Source: Straminergon stramineum
Taxonomy: Eukaryota; Streptophyta; Bryopsida; Hypnales; Calliergonaceae
Assembly (NCBI GenBank): GCA_963920665.1
Contig: OY987273.1
Span: 4,900,501-4,964,500, forward strand
DNA length: 64,000 nt
Direction of reading: 5' to 3'
Shown here in pieces: positions 48,382-58,392 of this stretch (positions within the stretch are counted from its first letter, which is position 1; each line of letters opens with the position of its first letter). Under the pieces are notes generated by a model. The model saw only the letters and a list, made by a program, of their open reading frames with translations. It was not told where the DNA came from and ran no database searches. A program made the position numbers and the translations under genes.

Positions 48382-50236
48382 ATGCCAGGGGTACTATTAT
48401 CCAGTGATAGTTCGCTAGGAAGCCCGGAGTTCAGAAAACGAGAGAGGAAAGAGAAACTTGGGTTTACAGATAAAGTTTCATGGCGTGATCGTGAAATTGA
48501 TTATGGGTATGAAGGTGAAGAGAACAGTGGACGCAAGAGGTCAAACAGCATCGACTTCCAAAAGAAGAAGATGTACAAAGAAACCGATAAAGTTATGGCA
48601 ATACGTAAACATTGACGTGGAGGCAAAGTATCACAAAGAAGGTCAAGGAGTACTTCTTCTTGATCATTTGAAGAGGATGAGGTAAACATTGTTATTGAAC
48701 ATGTATGCCTATAGAGTGAATTTTAGAGTAAATGGAATCAATGGCCGTCCTTTCTTTATACTACTTTTATTTTTCTTTATTTATTAGCGAAATGACTGTA
48801 ATACATGTTAACTACGTGAACATGTGTTGGAGGTTGCATTTGTATTTGTTCTGTGACGGCATTAACATGCATTAATTAGTTTAAGTGCCTTCACTTTGAC
48901 TGGATTGTCTTATCTATATGCAGCATGGGAAAAAGGGACATACTTCATGCAGAAGTCATCGACCTTGGAATACGAGTACTTCATCAACAAAGGAAGATTA
49001 CGAACAACTTCCTAAAACGTAGTAGTAGTCAAGGGCAGAGTGGAGGAGTTCCTCCAAAAGCATTCACGAAAGAATACGTGGAAAGGATAGAAAGAAAAAA
49101 CTCTGTCAATGTAGCTCTAGAAGCAACCAATCTAAGTCCAATGATTACAAATGCTCTAGTTAGCATGGTGATATTTGGGAAGGGCGACGAAGGGGAGGGC
49201 ATAGCAATTACAAACCTACTTCTGAAGCCGTTGGTTGTAGTCTAGAATTATTGTCAGTGGAGGGAACGGACCATTCAGACAATTCACATAGACAAAGGCC
49301 TCATAGATTGGAGGAGGATTCGAGCAATAGTGGGTCTAAGATTTCAAGACAAGTTGAATGTGATGGACTACTATAGATAAAGAGAAAGACAGTGTTGCGG
49401 AAGGAGAGGAGGGAGAGGCAAAAAGTATGAGAGCGTCATGTGCATAGTCGGGAGAAATAGGGCTAGAAGGCTTATTATCTCCAAGTCAATTATAGTGGAA
49501 AATCGTACAGTGATGGAGTTTCAGCATGGAAGTCTAACATGAATAAGCTAGCAAGAGCCCTAGATCCATTAGTGATGGACGTAAGGGAACAACCTACCAC
49601 TAACATGTCTACTCTATGTCGGGGACTACATCAGAACTTTGAATATACTCATCTAATGGATCCCATTTTAATTAGACAACTGGTTGGATGAGAAATTATC
49701 CAAAGGAGGAATACTTTGTGGAAAAAAATGGATGCTGGAGATAGTTGCCCAAAGGGTTTCGATGCTCATATATGGATTCAATTGGAGAGAATAAGATCAT
49801 GTCCTTCACATGCTGAAAAGTCGGAAAGGATGAAGCATGTGAATAGATGTAGAATAACTTTGGGTCGAACAGGTCCTCATGGAGAGGAAGGTGTGAGGGA
49901 ATTGTTGTGATTAGAAAAAGGTGGTTCTCTTGATTATAATGATGTTTTCATAGAGATGCATAGGGACAAGGGATACGGAGGCAAAGCGGCTCAAAGGAAA
50001 GCATTGAAGAAGGGAAATGGAAGAAGTGGCAGTCAAGTGCAAGTAGAAGGACTATTGGAATCGCTTGAAGTAGTAGATGACAATGAGGAACAACAAAATT
50101 TGTCTTGAAACATGCCGTTGACAAGCATTGGCAAAATGGTCCATTTTGCTCTTGAATATGTTAGAGGACTAGAATCAAAAATTGTTGAATTGCAAGCAAC
50201 AATGGCACATATGTCGAAGTCGAAGCTTCTGTCATG
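48382..50236 (+). pseudogene. TNPA-like second CACTA gene (Ptta/En-Spm type), decayed
   Basis: Coding pieces run from about 48382 to 50236 with frame changes and a likely intron ending TATGCAG near 48923. The most telling block is at 49716-50235: ARALDPLVMD upstream, then RRNTLWKKMDAGDSCPKGFD, ERIRSCPSHAEKSERMKHV, GRTGPHGEEGVRELL, a TGA, then LEKGGSLDYNDVFIEMHRDK and a C-terminal helix (YVRGLESKIVELQATMAHM). The order (Asn/Arg block, S/P-rich helix, H-x3 repeat, charged end) resembles the plant transposase Ptta/En/Spm family (PF03004), which corresponds to the TNPA/TNP1 gene of CACTA elements. The N-terminal part is basic (KRRRCTKKPIKLW) and is not diagnostic. It faces away from the tnp2 gene. 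Confidence 0.45.
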
Positions 50237-51368
50237 AGAAGAGGTTGTTGGTGAAAGGTGTCTAGCAGACAAAGTGGATCCATTGACAGTTGATCATTGT
50301 GCCTTGGAAGATGATAGAGACACACATGGTAGAATTGTTGTCACGGAAGTGAATGAGGTACATGCTTTGTGTATATGTACTGAAGAGTGGGTGATGATTT
50401 CTACATGTCATTATGGGCATGTGTTCTAAATTTTAGCCCCACTCCAATGAACTTGTGTGATACTGTGATGGTAGTCTTCGAAATGACGTCTTTTTATGTA
50501 GTATTTGTAGTGCAACGTGAATTTTGTATTATAAACCTTCAACCGTGCTTTAGTGTTTCCCTTTTATTTGTTGTCCAAAATATATTTTGAACTGAGATTG
50601 TATTTGGAATGGTTGTAGAGCAATAGTAATGATTGTGCTTCAAGTGCTCACTGAGGACTTGAGGTCCACATTTCAAAGGGGGATTCAACATCGACTAACA
50701 TTTGGAAGAAATTATGGTCGTAGAAGGACAAAGCTTCCTTTGAAGCATAGCATTAATCATAATTAAATGTGGTAAGTGCTTAATTGACAAGTACTTTAAG
50801 TCCGGGTTTGTGTGTGCAATGAAATAATGCCAAATTCAAGTAACTGAGTTGGACAAAGTGCATTAGGCATCTATAGCAATCTTTGAAGTGTGCAAGAAAT
50901 AGCGAGGACCCTTAGTTTTGTTTTGTACACTTGTTTTCGTTTTCTGTGGACTATGGTGAGGATTGATAATGGTTTGAAGGTTGAAATGTTCATGGAGATT
51001 TGATAATGACATAGTGACATGTGGATAGAGTAGTAGGTGTGAAATATTTGGCATAATTATTCGCACAAATAGTGTAGCATTAGAAGGACAACTTCAATCA
51101 ATAATTTGTGGCATGTTATTTTCAGTGTGTAGGGGAAGGCAACATGATCAATTCTAAAGAGGTATGTCATTATGGAAGGCATCATTGGACAAGTCATGAA
51201 TCATTTTAGAGTTTTGCAATTTCAAGAAGCATGTAGGTTGTTGAAAGTCGTGTTCAATGGCAAAGTAGATGAGTCCTCTGTGAATTACAAAGGCATGTAA
51301 GTTTAGAATGAATTGGCAGTTATTAGGGTTTTGAAGAAGTAGTGATGAGAGTAGACACATGCAAATCG
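50237..51368. other. non-coding stretch downstream of the TNPA-like gene
   Basis: No supported gene. The frames at 50387-50590, 50863-51066 and 51154-51411 have no motif. Confidence 0.45.
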
Positions 51369-52582
51369 CACTATAAGAAACCCCCGTTTTGTGTGATGTT
51401 TTAGAAGTCATGATATTACGTTTTTTTGAACAAAAGGGGCGTAAACTGTAATGTCACCTAAAATCCGTCACAATTGACATCGCAAAAAACGTCCAAAATC
51501 TAGAAAAATACACCATAATGTCAACTTGTTCGATGATAACGAATGCAAAAAACAGGTGTTCTAAGCTTTCTAAAATGCTCCACATGTACACCACATAGAT
51601 TCCACCTGAGCGTGTGTCGGGCAGGTAGTGACACATTAAATTTTATTCACCCAACTTGGTGATGATGTGGTACATTTTCATGTTAATTGAGAATTTGAAT
51701 ATTATTTTAAAAAAATCCATTATTTACAAGAAAAAATTCTTTTATTTTCTAAAATAATCATTTAAATGAAAGTCCCCAAAAATGACCAAGAAAAATTGTC
51801 AAATTCAATAAGAATTGACCATCTGTCATTAAGAGAATTTTTGATGGCAAAGTCAAGTAAATACTTCATATATAGTTTGTAAGAATATAGGGTGGAGACG
51901 TCCTTGTTATATTGAAATCCATTGTCCGTCCATGACAAAGGACATGGGATAATTCAAAGATGGGAATTTGACAACACTACATTTAGACGTTGTTTTCAAC
52001 ATCTACATGTTATTTTTGACATCCGGATGTTATTTTTGACATCTACACGTTAATTGTAACATCCACAAGTTATTTCCAACATTTGCATGTTTTTTCAAAA
52101 AATTTATTTTGAACAAAAAATTTGCTTTATATGTCCCATATGGGTTGTCATACTTCCCCTACCCCACTTGTATAAAGAACTTCCCTTTTCATCCATAGTG
52201 TACATCCATCCATTTCCTTTTTTTTCAAAACATGCCACATAGCTACCCTTCCCCTACGTCTTTCACATCCGGTCTACATTTTACCTTAGCCCATAGTAAC
52301 TTACAAAAATTTACCCTCAGTGAATTTAGAACCCCTAGTTGATGTGGCACTTTCATATTTGAGGGGACGTTCTAATAAACATGACCATGTTTACTTGATG
52401 TCCAAAAAACCATACTTGTCCCCTATGACATCCACTTGTTTTTACTCTAACATCCCCATGTCTTTCCTAACATCCAACAGAAATCTACCTCCCATAAGCT
52501 CAGGATTTGTGATGCACTAATGTCAATGAAAACATGACCTGTTTTGTCAAAACATTATAGAAAAGGCGGGTTTCTTTTAGTG
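51369..52582. mobile_element. 1.2-kb non-autonomous CACTA element
   Basis: The left end is CACTATAAGAAACCCCCGTT and the right end, read inward, is CACTAAAAGAAACCCGCCTT. They agree at most positions for over 30 bp (ending TAATGTTTT against TGATGTTTT). TCG flanks both ends (51366-51368 and 52583-52585). There is no transposase. The termini differ from those of the 5.7-kb element, so it belongs to another CACTA family. Confidence 0.88.
51999..52098. repeat. 20-bp tandem repeat inside the 1.2-kb CACTA
   Basis: Five units of 20 bp start at 51999 (ACATCTACATGTTATTTTTG and variants). Looser ACATCC phrases recur near the right end (52420-52470), so this is probably a subterminal-type repeat. Confidence 0.8.
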
Positions 52583-52585
52583 TCG

Positions 52586-53401
52586 GCTGAAGCCATGAGT
52601 AATTGCCATGTCAAGGACATTGTGTTTGCAATCGATTTATAACCTGTTTGATTCAAATATTGCTTTGGAGAAACTTTGGAGCATGGATTAATTGAAGTTA
52701 CAATGTGTGGTTATAGTCATTTTTCCATGCTGCATTACAAGTGTGGCAGAAGAGGTCAATTGTGCTTTGTATGTCATATTCCAGTTTTCAATTACTTGAA
52801 CAACGGTAATTCCTACTTATTTGAGGAGACAATGGAATCAAAAATTAAATAAGTGGTGTATGCTATTTTTAGAGCTATAATGAATGCCCTCTCCACTTCC
52901 TATCCATGAAGAATTGGATTTTCAATTTTTTCAAATAGACAAAGCAAAAATAGATAAATATAGAAGAGGAATGTTCCGTGCATAGAAACCCTATACTATT
53001 TTAGTCCACCAATTAGAATGAAACACGTATTCATTCGGTGGGAATTTATGAAAGAGGAGAAGATGACACATGTTTGTTTTGAATAAGTCAAAGTTTCTTT
53101 TTGGAAGACTATAGTAGAAGCAATACAAAAAAACTTGAAGTCATCAAATTTCTTGAATTAGGGAAAAGTGAGTCCTACAATAGAATGTAACAGCACATCA
53201 AAAGTCATCCACAATAAATGACACATCACCATGTTCATGTCTTACCAGCATGGTAGAAAACAACTACGATAGTTCTATGTGGCATTAATCAACACAAAGC
53301 TGTGAGGAGGAGTTCGAATCAAGCTCTCCCAATCAACAAGATAGGTTAATGTAAACGTGTTGATTTATATGCAAAGACGGACATGTATTTTTCTACTAGT
53401 G
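52586..53401. other. right subterminal region of the putative giant CACTA
   Basis: No gene. TAATCAACACAAAG (53287), AATCAACAAG (53331) and GTGTTGATTTA (53358) lie close to the end TTTTTCTACTAGTG (53388-53401). The same motif flanks the left end near 7262 and 7321. Confidence 0.45.
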
Positions 53402-53514
53402 AAGGGAACCCCCCTCTCCTTTTCCCTTTGCAAAACCCCATTGAAATCTAGCGCCAACTTTAGTAAAAAAAGGGTTGGAAATCGAACTTTCGAAGGTTGA
53501 AAATCGAACTTTCG

Positions 53515-53682
53515 GAGGTATACTATACGCCCACGACATACAAGGTCAAAATATGACTAGTAGTCATATTTGTAGTCATATTTCTCTTCAAAGTGTTGGC
53601 CTCCCAAAATATGACTGGGAGTAGTGGCCAGTCATCCTCAGTCATATTTTCATAGTCATAAAACCCCTGTTTTGTTGTAGTG
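53515..53682 (-). mobile_element. CACTA end fragment, same family as the 5.7-kb element
   Basis: Read on the minus strand it begins CACTACAACAAAACAGGGG and follows the left end of the element at 41837 for about 160 bp (TGACTGAGGATGACTGGC, then GGAGGCCAAC, then TATAGTAT). Similarity stops near 53515. No matching opposite end is visible, so this is a truncated copy. Confidence 0.85.
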
Positions 53683-53685
53683 TTG

Positions 53686-54477
53686 CCTTTTCTGAGGAAG
53701 GTGATTGGCTAGGGTGGCTTGGAAGGTCTAAAGGGGGTAAGAAAAGACTGTTCATTGAAATTTGTTTTGACTCCATGAGCTCCTGTGATACTAGTCAACT
53801 CCTTGCAATATTGCCACTTGGTTTAAATTAGAGGGAACCTCTCATTTGGTGTACCTCCAACTATTAGAATGTCTCAAAACTTGTTAGAGTGCATTATTAA
53901 CATCAAAGAACCTATTTTAATTTTTAGTGAGATTTTACCATCCTTCGGAAAATTTCTAAGAATTTCCTATTGTGGATTTGAACAATTGACTATCCAGAAA
54001 GGATATTTTTGTAAGTTAGAAACTTTTGAAACTTTGTGTAGGACCTGTCATGGAATCGTACAATGGTCATTTGCAAGCTTATACCCTTACTGGCTTACTT
54101 TGCTCATGTAGGAATAGGGAGGATAAATCTACCATCTTCTAAATACACAAGAAATAAGAATCTTTTGCATACAAGGGAATCTTGGTGAATGTACTTCACT
54201 TCCCACCCCCTAGAATGTTCTAGACTCTATATCATTGTCTATGGATTGTAGATTTTTCCATAGGCTTGTCTTGATATGGTAACCCTTGAAATGCTAACAA
54301 TTAGAGCTTTTATGGTTTTAATGGTGGAATGGGAAAACGAAGACCTACCTACGGATCTCACATGACTTTTCTTAGCTCAATCTTAGCTAGACTAGGGTAT
54401 TGACTTAGTAGGTTTGACTATTTTGGGCAACTTCACTCAAACCTTCTAACTTCCATTGCTTTGGGGTTCTAATCTAT
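53686..54477. other. non-coding stretch
   Basis: No motif-bearing frame. The frame 53869-54111 is open but unrecognisable. Confidence 0.4.
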
Positions 54478-54641
54478 TACTAAAAGAAATTTGCATTTGC
54501 CTCAACAAAATCTACATGACATATTTGTTGAGGCAAACTCAAAATTTTCATTGAAAAATGTAGAAGAACACAAATTTTGTGTTTGCCTCAACAAACACAT
54601 CATGCAAATTTTGTTGAGATAAATGTAGATTTCTTCTAGTG
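54478..54641. mobile_element. 164-bp CACTA-like MITE
   Basis: The two halves form an inverted repeat of about 56 bp: tACTAAAAGAAATTTGCATT on the left against CACTAGAAGAAATCTACATT from the right, continuing through CTCAACAAAATC. TAT flanks both sides (54475-54477 and 54642-54644), a 3-bp duplication as for CACTA elements. Confidence 0.85.
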
Positions 54642-55344
54642 TATGTATAGGTGGGCATCTGAGGTATTTCTAGACCTAAATCCCTATTTGAGACCATTTA
54701 CCTATTTTGATATGTCACAATCTTTTTTGGTCTTATGCTTTGTTCTAAGCTTTTTTACATCTAATTATCTCCTAAATTGCGAATTTTGAACAAAAGAAAA
54801 ATTATAAATCGCATGTGATGAATTGGGAGCTCACAAATGGATGTCCAACAAAATCTGTCAACTTAGACATAGAAAAATACTATTTTTTATAGTTCATTTC
54901 TAGAAAACAACTATAATAATGTTAAAAATGGCTACTATGTGTTGGATCCAAATGGGCCTACAAACACACCAATGTTATAAGGGAACTATGATCATTTCCT
55001 TCTATAGTTCAAGGCAAGAGGCAAACACTACTAGAAAATGATATCCAATTAATAAAAAAATGACAATTTTTTGTTGAAGTGGGTATTGTATCGACTGTTT
55101 TGACAATTTTTTCTTAATTTGGCACAAGTTAAGAAGATAGTCACAAATTTTTTGTTGATTTGAATAGTACAACATCCAAATCAACAAAAAAATAAAAAAA
55201 TTTTGTTCACTTTTACTTACAAGAATTTTCAATTAATTTTTGTCATTTGAGCTATGTTTAGAAAACCATGGTTAGAAATCTATGTACAACAATGCTTTTT
55301 TTAAACTTAGTCATTCAAAATTAGGTGATTTTTTATACTCAATA

Positions 55345-55685
55345 GACTTTGGAGGTCTCTTTGGCATAGTAGAATGAATTTTTCAAAAAAACTTTATACT
55401 AAGAAAAGTTGAAAAATCAAAATACGTTTCATCTCCAAAAATCCATTTGAGATTTAGACTCCTCAATCAAAAGTTATGAGCAAAATTTAGAGAAGGGTTG
55501 GAATTAACATTTATTTTAACATTTTCAAACACCGTCTTTGATTTTTGCCCATAACTTTTGATTGGAGACTCCAAATTTCAAAAGGATTTTTGGATATGAA
55601 ACTTAACTTGATTTTTCAACTTTTCTTTGTTTAAAGTTTTCTCAAAAATGTTATTCTACTATGCCAAAAAGGCCTCCAAAATCTG
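55345..55685. repeat. large inverted repeat with ~155-bp arms
   Basis: The left arm starts GACTTTGGAGGTCTCTTTGG and contains GGCATAGTAGAAT, AAGAAAAGTTGAAAAATCAA and CAATCAAAAGTTATG. All recur as complements in the right arm (55530-55685), around a loop of about 30 bp. I estimate about 80% identity between arms. Confidence 0.85.
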
Positions 55686-55772
55686 CTGAACTTACAAATC
55701 AAATAAAAAACAATTACAAAAACTAATCAAATGAAAAACAACTCCCTTTAATATCTAGTAATTGTGAACATG

Positions 55773-55824
55773 GTGTAATGGCTTAAGTCCTTGGACCTCA
55801 ACCATGAGGTCCATGGTTTGAGTC
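55773..55824 (+). other. tRNA-like Pol III A and B boxes (SINE or tRNA relic)
   Basis: GTGTAATGGCTTAAG resembles an A box, and GGTTTGAGTC (55815-55824) resembles the B box GGTTCGANNC with one mismatch. The distance suits a tRNA. Between them CCTCAACCATGAGG could fold as an anticodon-like arm. The acceptor stem is not convincing, so a tRNA-derived SINE head or a pseudo-tRNA is more likely than a tRNA gene. Confidence 0.4.
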
Positions 55825-56124
55825 TCTTGGGCGCTTGCCTGTGTATCACCTATCTATGTGGCTTGCCCAACTGGTAGTTTTAAGGTGCTTTTGTGGCTTG
55901 CTTGTGTGGCAGTTGCCTAGGTGGCCTCTATTATGTTGATGTGGCCTTAGCCACATGGCAAGTTTTCATTGTTTGGGATCTTTTTAAGTTTTAGAAAAAA
56001 AATTACACATGACCAAATTAACAAAATTATCAACACTTCTTTGTTGGACACTATTCAAGTCAACAAATAATTAGCAAAAAAATCAACACTTTTTTGCAAA
56101 TTTTTTGTTGATTTGGACATAGGC

Positions 56125-57177
56125 TAGAGAATATACTCAACGTAGTCAAGAAACTTCCGAATCCGAAAGAGTTGGGACAAAAGGAAAAGCAGATGGAGAA
56201 TTTGGAGAAGGAAAAGACTGACCTTCAAGCCAGGTTGAGTTGGGCAAAAGGAGAGTTAGCTGCAGTGAAGTAGAGGGAGAAGAAAGCTCTGCAGCTTGTC
56301 CAAAACCTATCCGGTCTGGTGGATAGACCCGTGAAGCTCGTCCTCAAGGCCTCCCTTGTCCAAAATCGGCTAATCAAGGAAGGACATCTCACTGGATCCA
56401 AGGTAGTCCGGATCCTAGTTGACTTCTCATCAAGGATGGATTCCGTGCTGAAGAAGATGCTCCAGCTCTTAGGACGGAATGATGCAATCCGAGTCATGGA
56501 TTTTTCCCACTTTTTGGAAATCCACTTTGACACGGAAACTCCAATGAAGTTAACAACATCGTTGCCACTTCCGTCAAGACTAGAAGTTCCTAGGGAGACT
56601 CTCTTGCATTCAACCGAGTCCTTCTCAACTCAGTTGGAGAAGACCATCCGGGGGAGCGTGAAGACAGTTCAGGAGCCAGCCAAGCAGCCGGACGCATCAC
56701 GAAAGTTGGTGCCACCGGAAGTTATTGTCTCACCATTGATTCCGACAATCCGTGTTCTTGAGAAAGAACCCCTTCAGACACCTAGGTTGCTTATCTAGAA
56801 TGACCTAGCGAACCGAATTGGAGGATTGAAGAATCCGGCCTGGACTCATCTAGAAAGCATTGAGCACACGCAGCAACCTCAATCCAGGCAAGAGATGATC
56901 ACCATTGTGTTGGATGAAACCTCTTTAGGAGAAGAAGAAGACGAGAAGGAGGTTACTCAGATTGAGAAATCTGAAGAAGAGGAGTACCAAACCGGATCAG
57001 AGGAGGAGGACATGGAAGAAGAAGACTCACTTCCAGAAATCCGGAAGATCCAGACCGAGGCGACATTGAGGATGACTCCTGTGAAGGCAATTCCGAAAGC
57101 AACTCTGAGGGCATCCATTCGAGCACCATTGAGTCAAGGCGGGAGTAGTTAGAAGAAGGCACGAAAGGCCAAGTAGT
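56125..57177 (+). pseudogene. retroelement accessory ORF, copy 2 (5'-truncated)
   Basis: This aligns throughout with the 3' half of copy 1 at 18823-19900: the coiled coil (LEKEKTDLQARLSWAKGELA), then KASLVQNRLIKEGHLTGSKV, DFSHFLEIHFDTETP, TQLEKTIRGSVK, the acidic tail and the basic end. The frame is kept across the whole stretch. Differences from copy 1 include TAG for Gln at 56270, another TAG at 56797, and TAG for Gln at 57150. The 5' half is missing, and the break at about 56125 abuts the truncated CACTA element. Confidence 0.7.
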
Positions 57178-58274
57178 TAGGATTTTAGTTAGTTAGGATT
57201 TGAATTTTGAATCTAAACCGAGTTTCCAAGCGTGGGCCCGGGTTTCGGATTTGTAGGATCTGACTTTCCGGGTTTCTCAAGAAGTTTGTGATTGGTCACT
57301 TGGATTTTCGGGTGGCTTTTTGGCTTTGGGTTTTTGAGTTTTTAATGGAAGGCAGGCTTGTTGTCCTCTCATTCCATCCTAGCGCTTATAGTTGTTATCT
57401 TGTCATTCTTTCTTTAATCTAAGCCACCAAGTGGACATTCAGGAGGTTGATCTGTCATATATCCATCTTTCCTATGCTTGCTTGTGAGAGCGTTGAAGTG
57501 TAAGAGAAAGGAGGAAGAAAGGAAGAATGCAAATCTAAAGTGATTGGATCTAATTTGGGAGGGAATGTTTGTGACGTAGTTTAGGCATATGAATACGGTC
57601 TTGTGCGTAGTGCCTTTAAAACACTGGAACAGAAATCCAGCAAAGAGTGGCATGGGTGCAAGTCCGGAATACGAGGGAGAGTTTCGTGTGGAGATAAGCA
57701 ACCGCCAGCGAAAAAATCCCCATCCTACTCTCTGGAAGGTTTGCCAAACCCTAGGATCAGTCTAGTGAACGACTAACAATCCCTCATCGATTCTGGTTGT
57801 TGTTGATCTGTTGATGAAGTGGAAAGGACTTGTTACGGCTTTGAGTGACCTACCTTCCAGATTGGCCATCTTAGAAGTTGTGAGAGTGGTTCTTGGTCTG
57901 ATCTAGTGCAACATTTGGTCTAAGTGTATTTTGTATAGTTTATAGGGAGAAGAGAATGTGAGGAATATGAGTGGTGAGTCCCTACCCCTCTACAAGATCA
58001 AAAGCAGACCCTCTGAGGGTAAAACAGAGGCATCAAAAATTAGCGTGTGTGTGAGAAGAGACGGATCCGAATTCCAAAAAGGAGTGGATCCAGATAGGAT
58101 TCCAAAAAGTTAGAAATCTGGAAGAGAGAAAGGAAGTGAAAAGAGTGCTTAAGTTGATAGAATGGATAATCTCAGCTTGTAGCAACAGTCTAGAATCCCC
58201 TTGAACAATATTTCGAGTCATTTTATGATGTTTTGGTGTTGTAATGGTACTTATGGTCCACTACACTTATGACA
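57178..58274 (+). mobile_element. long terminal repeat, copy 2
   Basis: This non-coding sequence is shared with 17743-18822 and 40708-41640. It ends TTATGACA at 58274, and a primer-binding site begins five bases later. It holds a stretch common to all copies (AATATTTCGAGTCA, then GGTGTTGTAA). The start cannot be fixed: either it begins after the accessory ORF, or the ORF is part of a longer terminal repeat. Confidence 0.6.
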
Positions 58275-58278
58275 CTTT

Positions 58279-58298
58279 TGGCGCCGCTTCCAAGGATT
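58279..58298 (+). promoter_or_regulatory. retroelement primer-binding site, tRNA-Asp type
   Basis: TGGCGCCGCTTCCAAGGATT matches the complement of the plant tRNA-Asp 3' end (TGGCGCCGTTGCCGGGGAT, from memory) at most positions. The first eight bases match perfectly. It lies just inside the terminal repeat, as in Athila-type Ty3 elements. Confidence 0.7.
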
Positions 58299-58392
58299 CT
58301 GAAAGTTTGTTGTAAAATTCGGGAAAGAATCCGGAAAGGTGATCAGGAGAGTTTAGAGTGAAGTCCAGTTTAGAGTTTTTTCTTTACCCTTC

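Larger units (their letters stand above)
7217..53401. mobile_element. putative giant composite CACTA (En/Spm) transposon
   Basis: The left end starts CACTACTAGAATG after AAG (7214-7216). The right end, read inward, is CACTAGTAGAAAAATAC and is followed by AAG (53402-53404). CACTA elements make 3-bp target duplications, so the matching AAG supports the pairing. Motifs of the form TGTGTTGATT/AATCAACAC occur just inside both ends (7262, 7321; 53287, 53331, 53358), like subterminal transposase sites. A tnp2-like gene on the minus strand and a TNPA-like gene on the plus strand lie between, which is the expected gene pair. Much of the 46 kb would be secondary insertions. The terminal match is short and a 3-bp duplication can arise by chance, so two or more separate elements remain possible. 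Confidence 0.4.
55026..56124. mobile_element. CACTA element truncated on the right
   Basis: The left end CACTACTAGAAAATG is close to the one at 7217. AAATCAACAAAAAA-type motifs recur in both orientations near 55150-55200 and 56020-56110. No TAGTG terminus is found before the sequence switches to retroelement copy 2 near 56125. It carries a large foldback and a tRNA-like box pair, listed separately. Confidence 0.55.

Noticed and set aside
53515..53682. A full-length CACTA element ending at 53682
   Set aside because: No matching left end preceded by TTG could be found, and similarity to the 41837 element stops near 53515.
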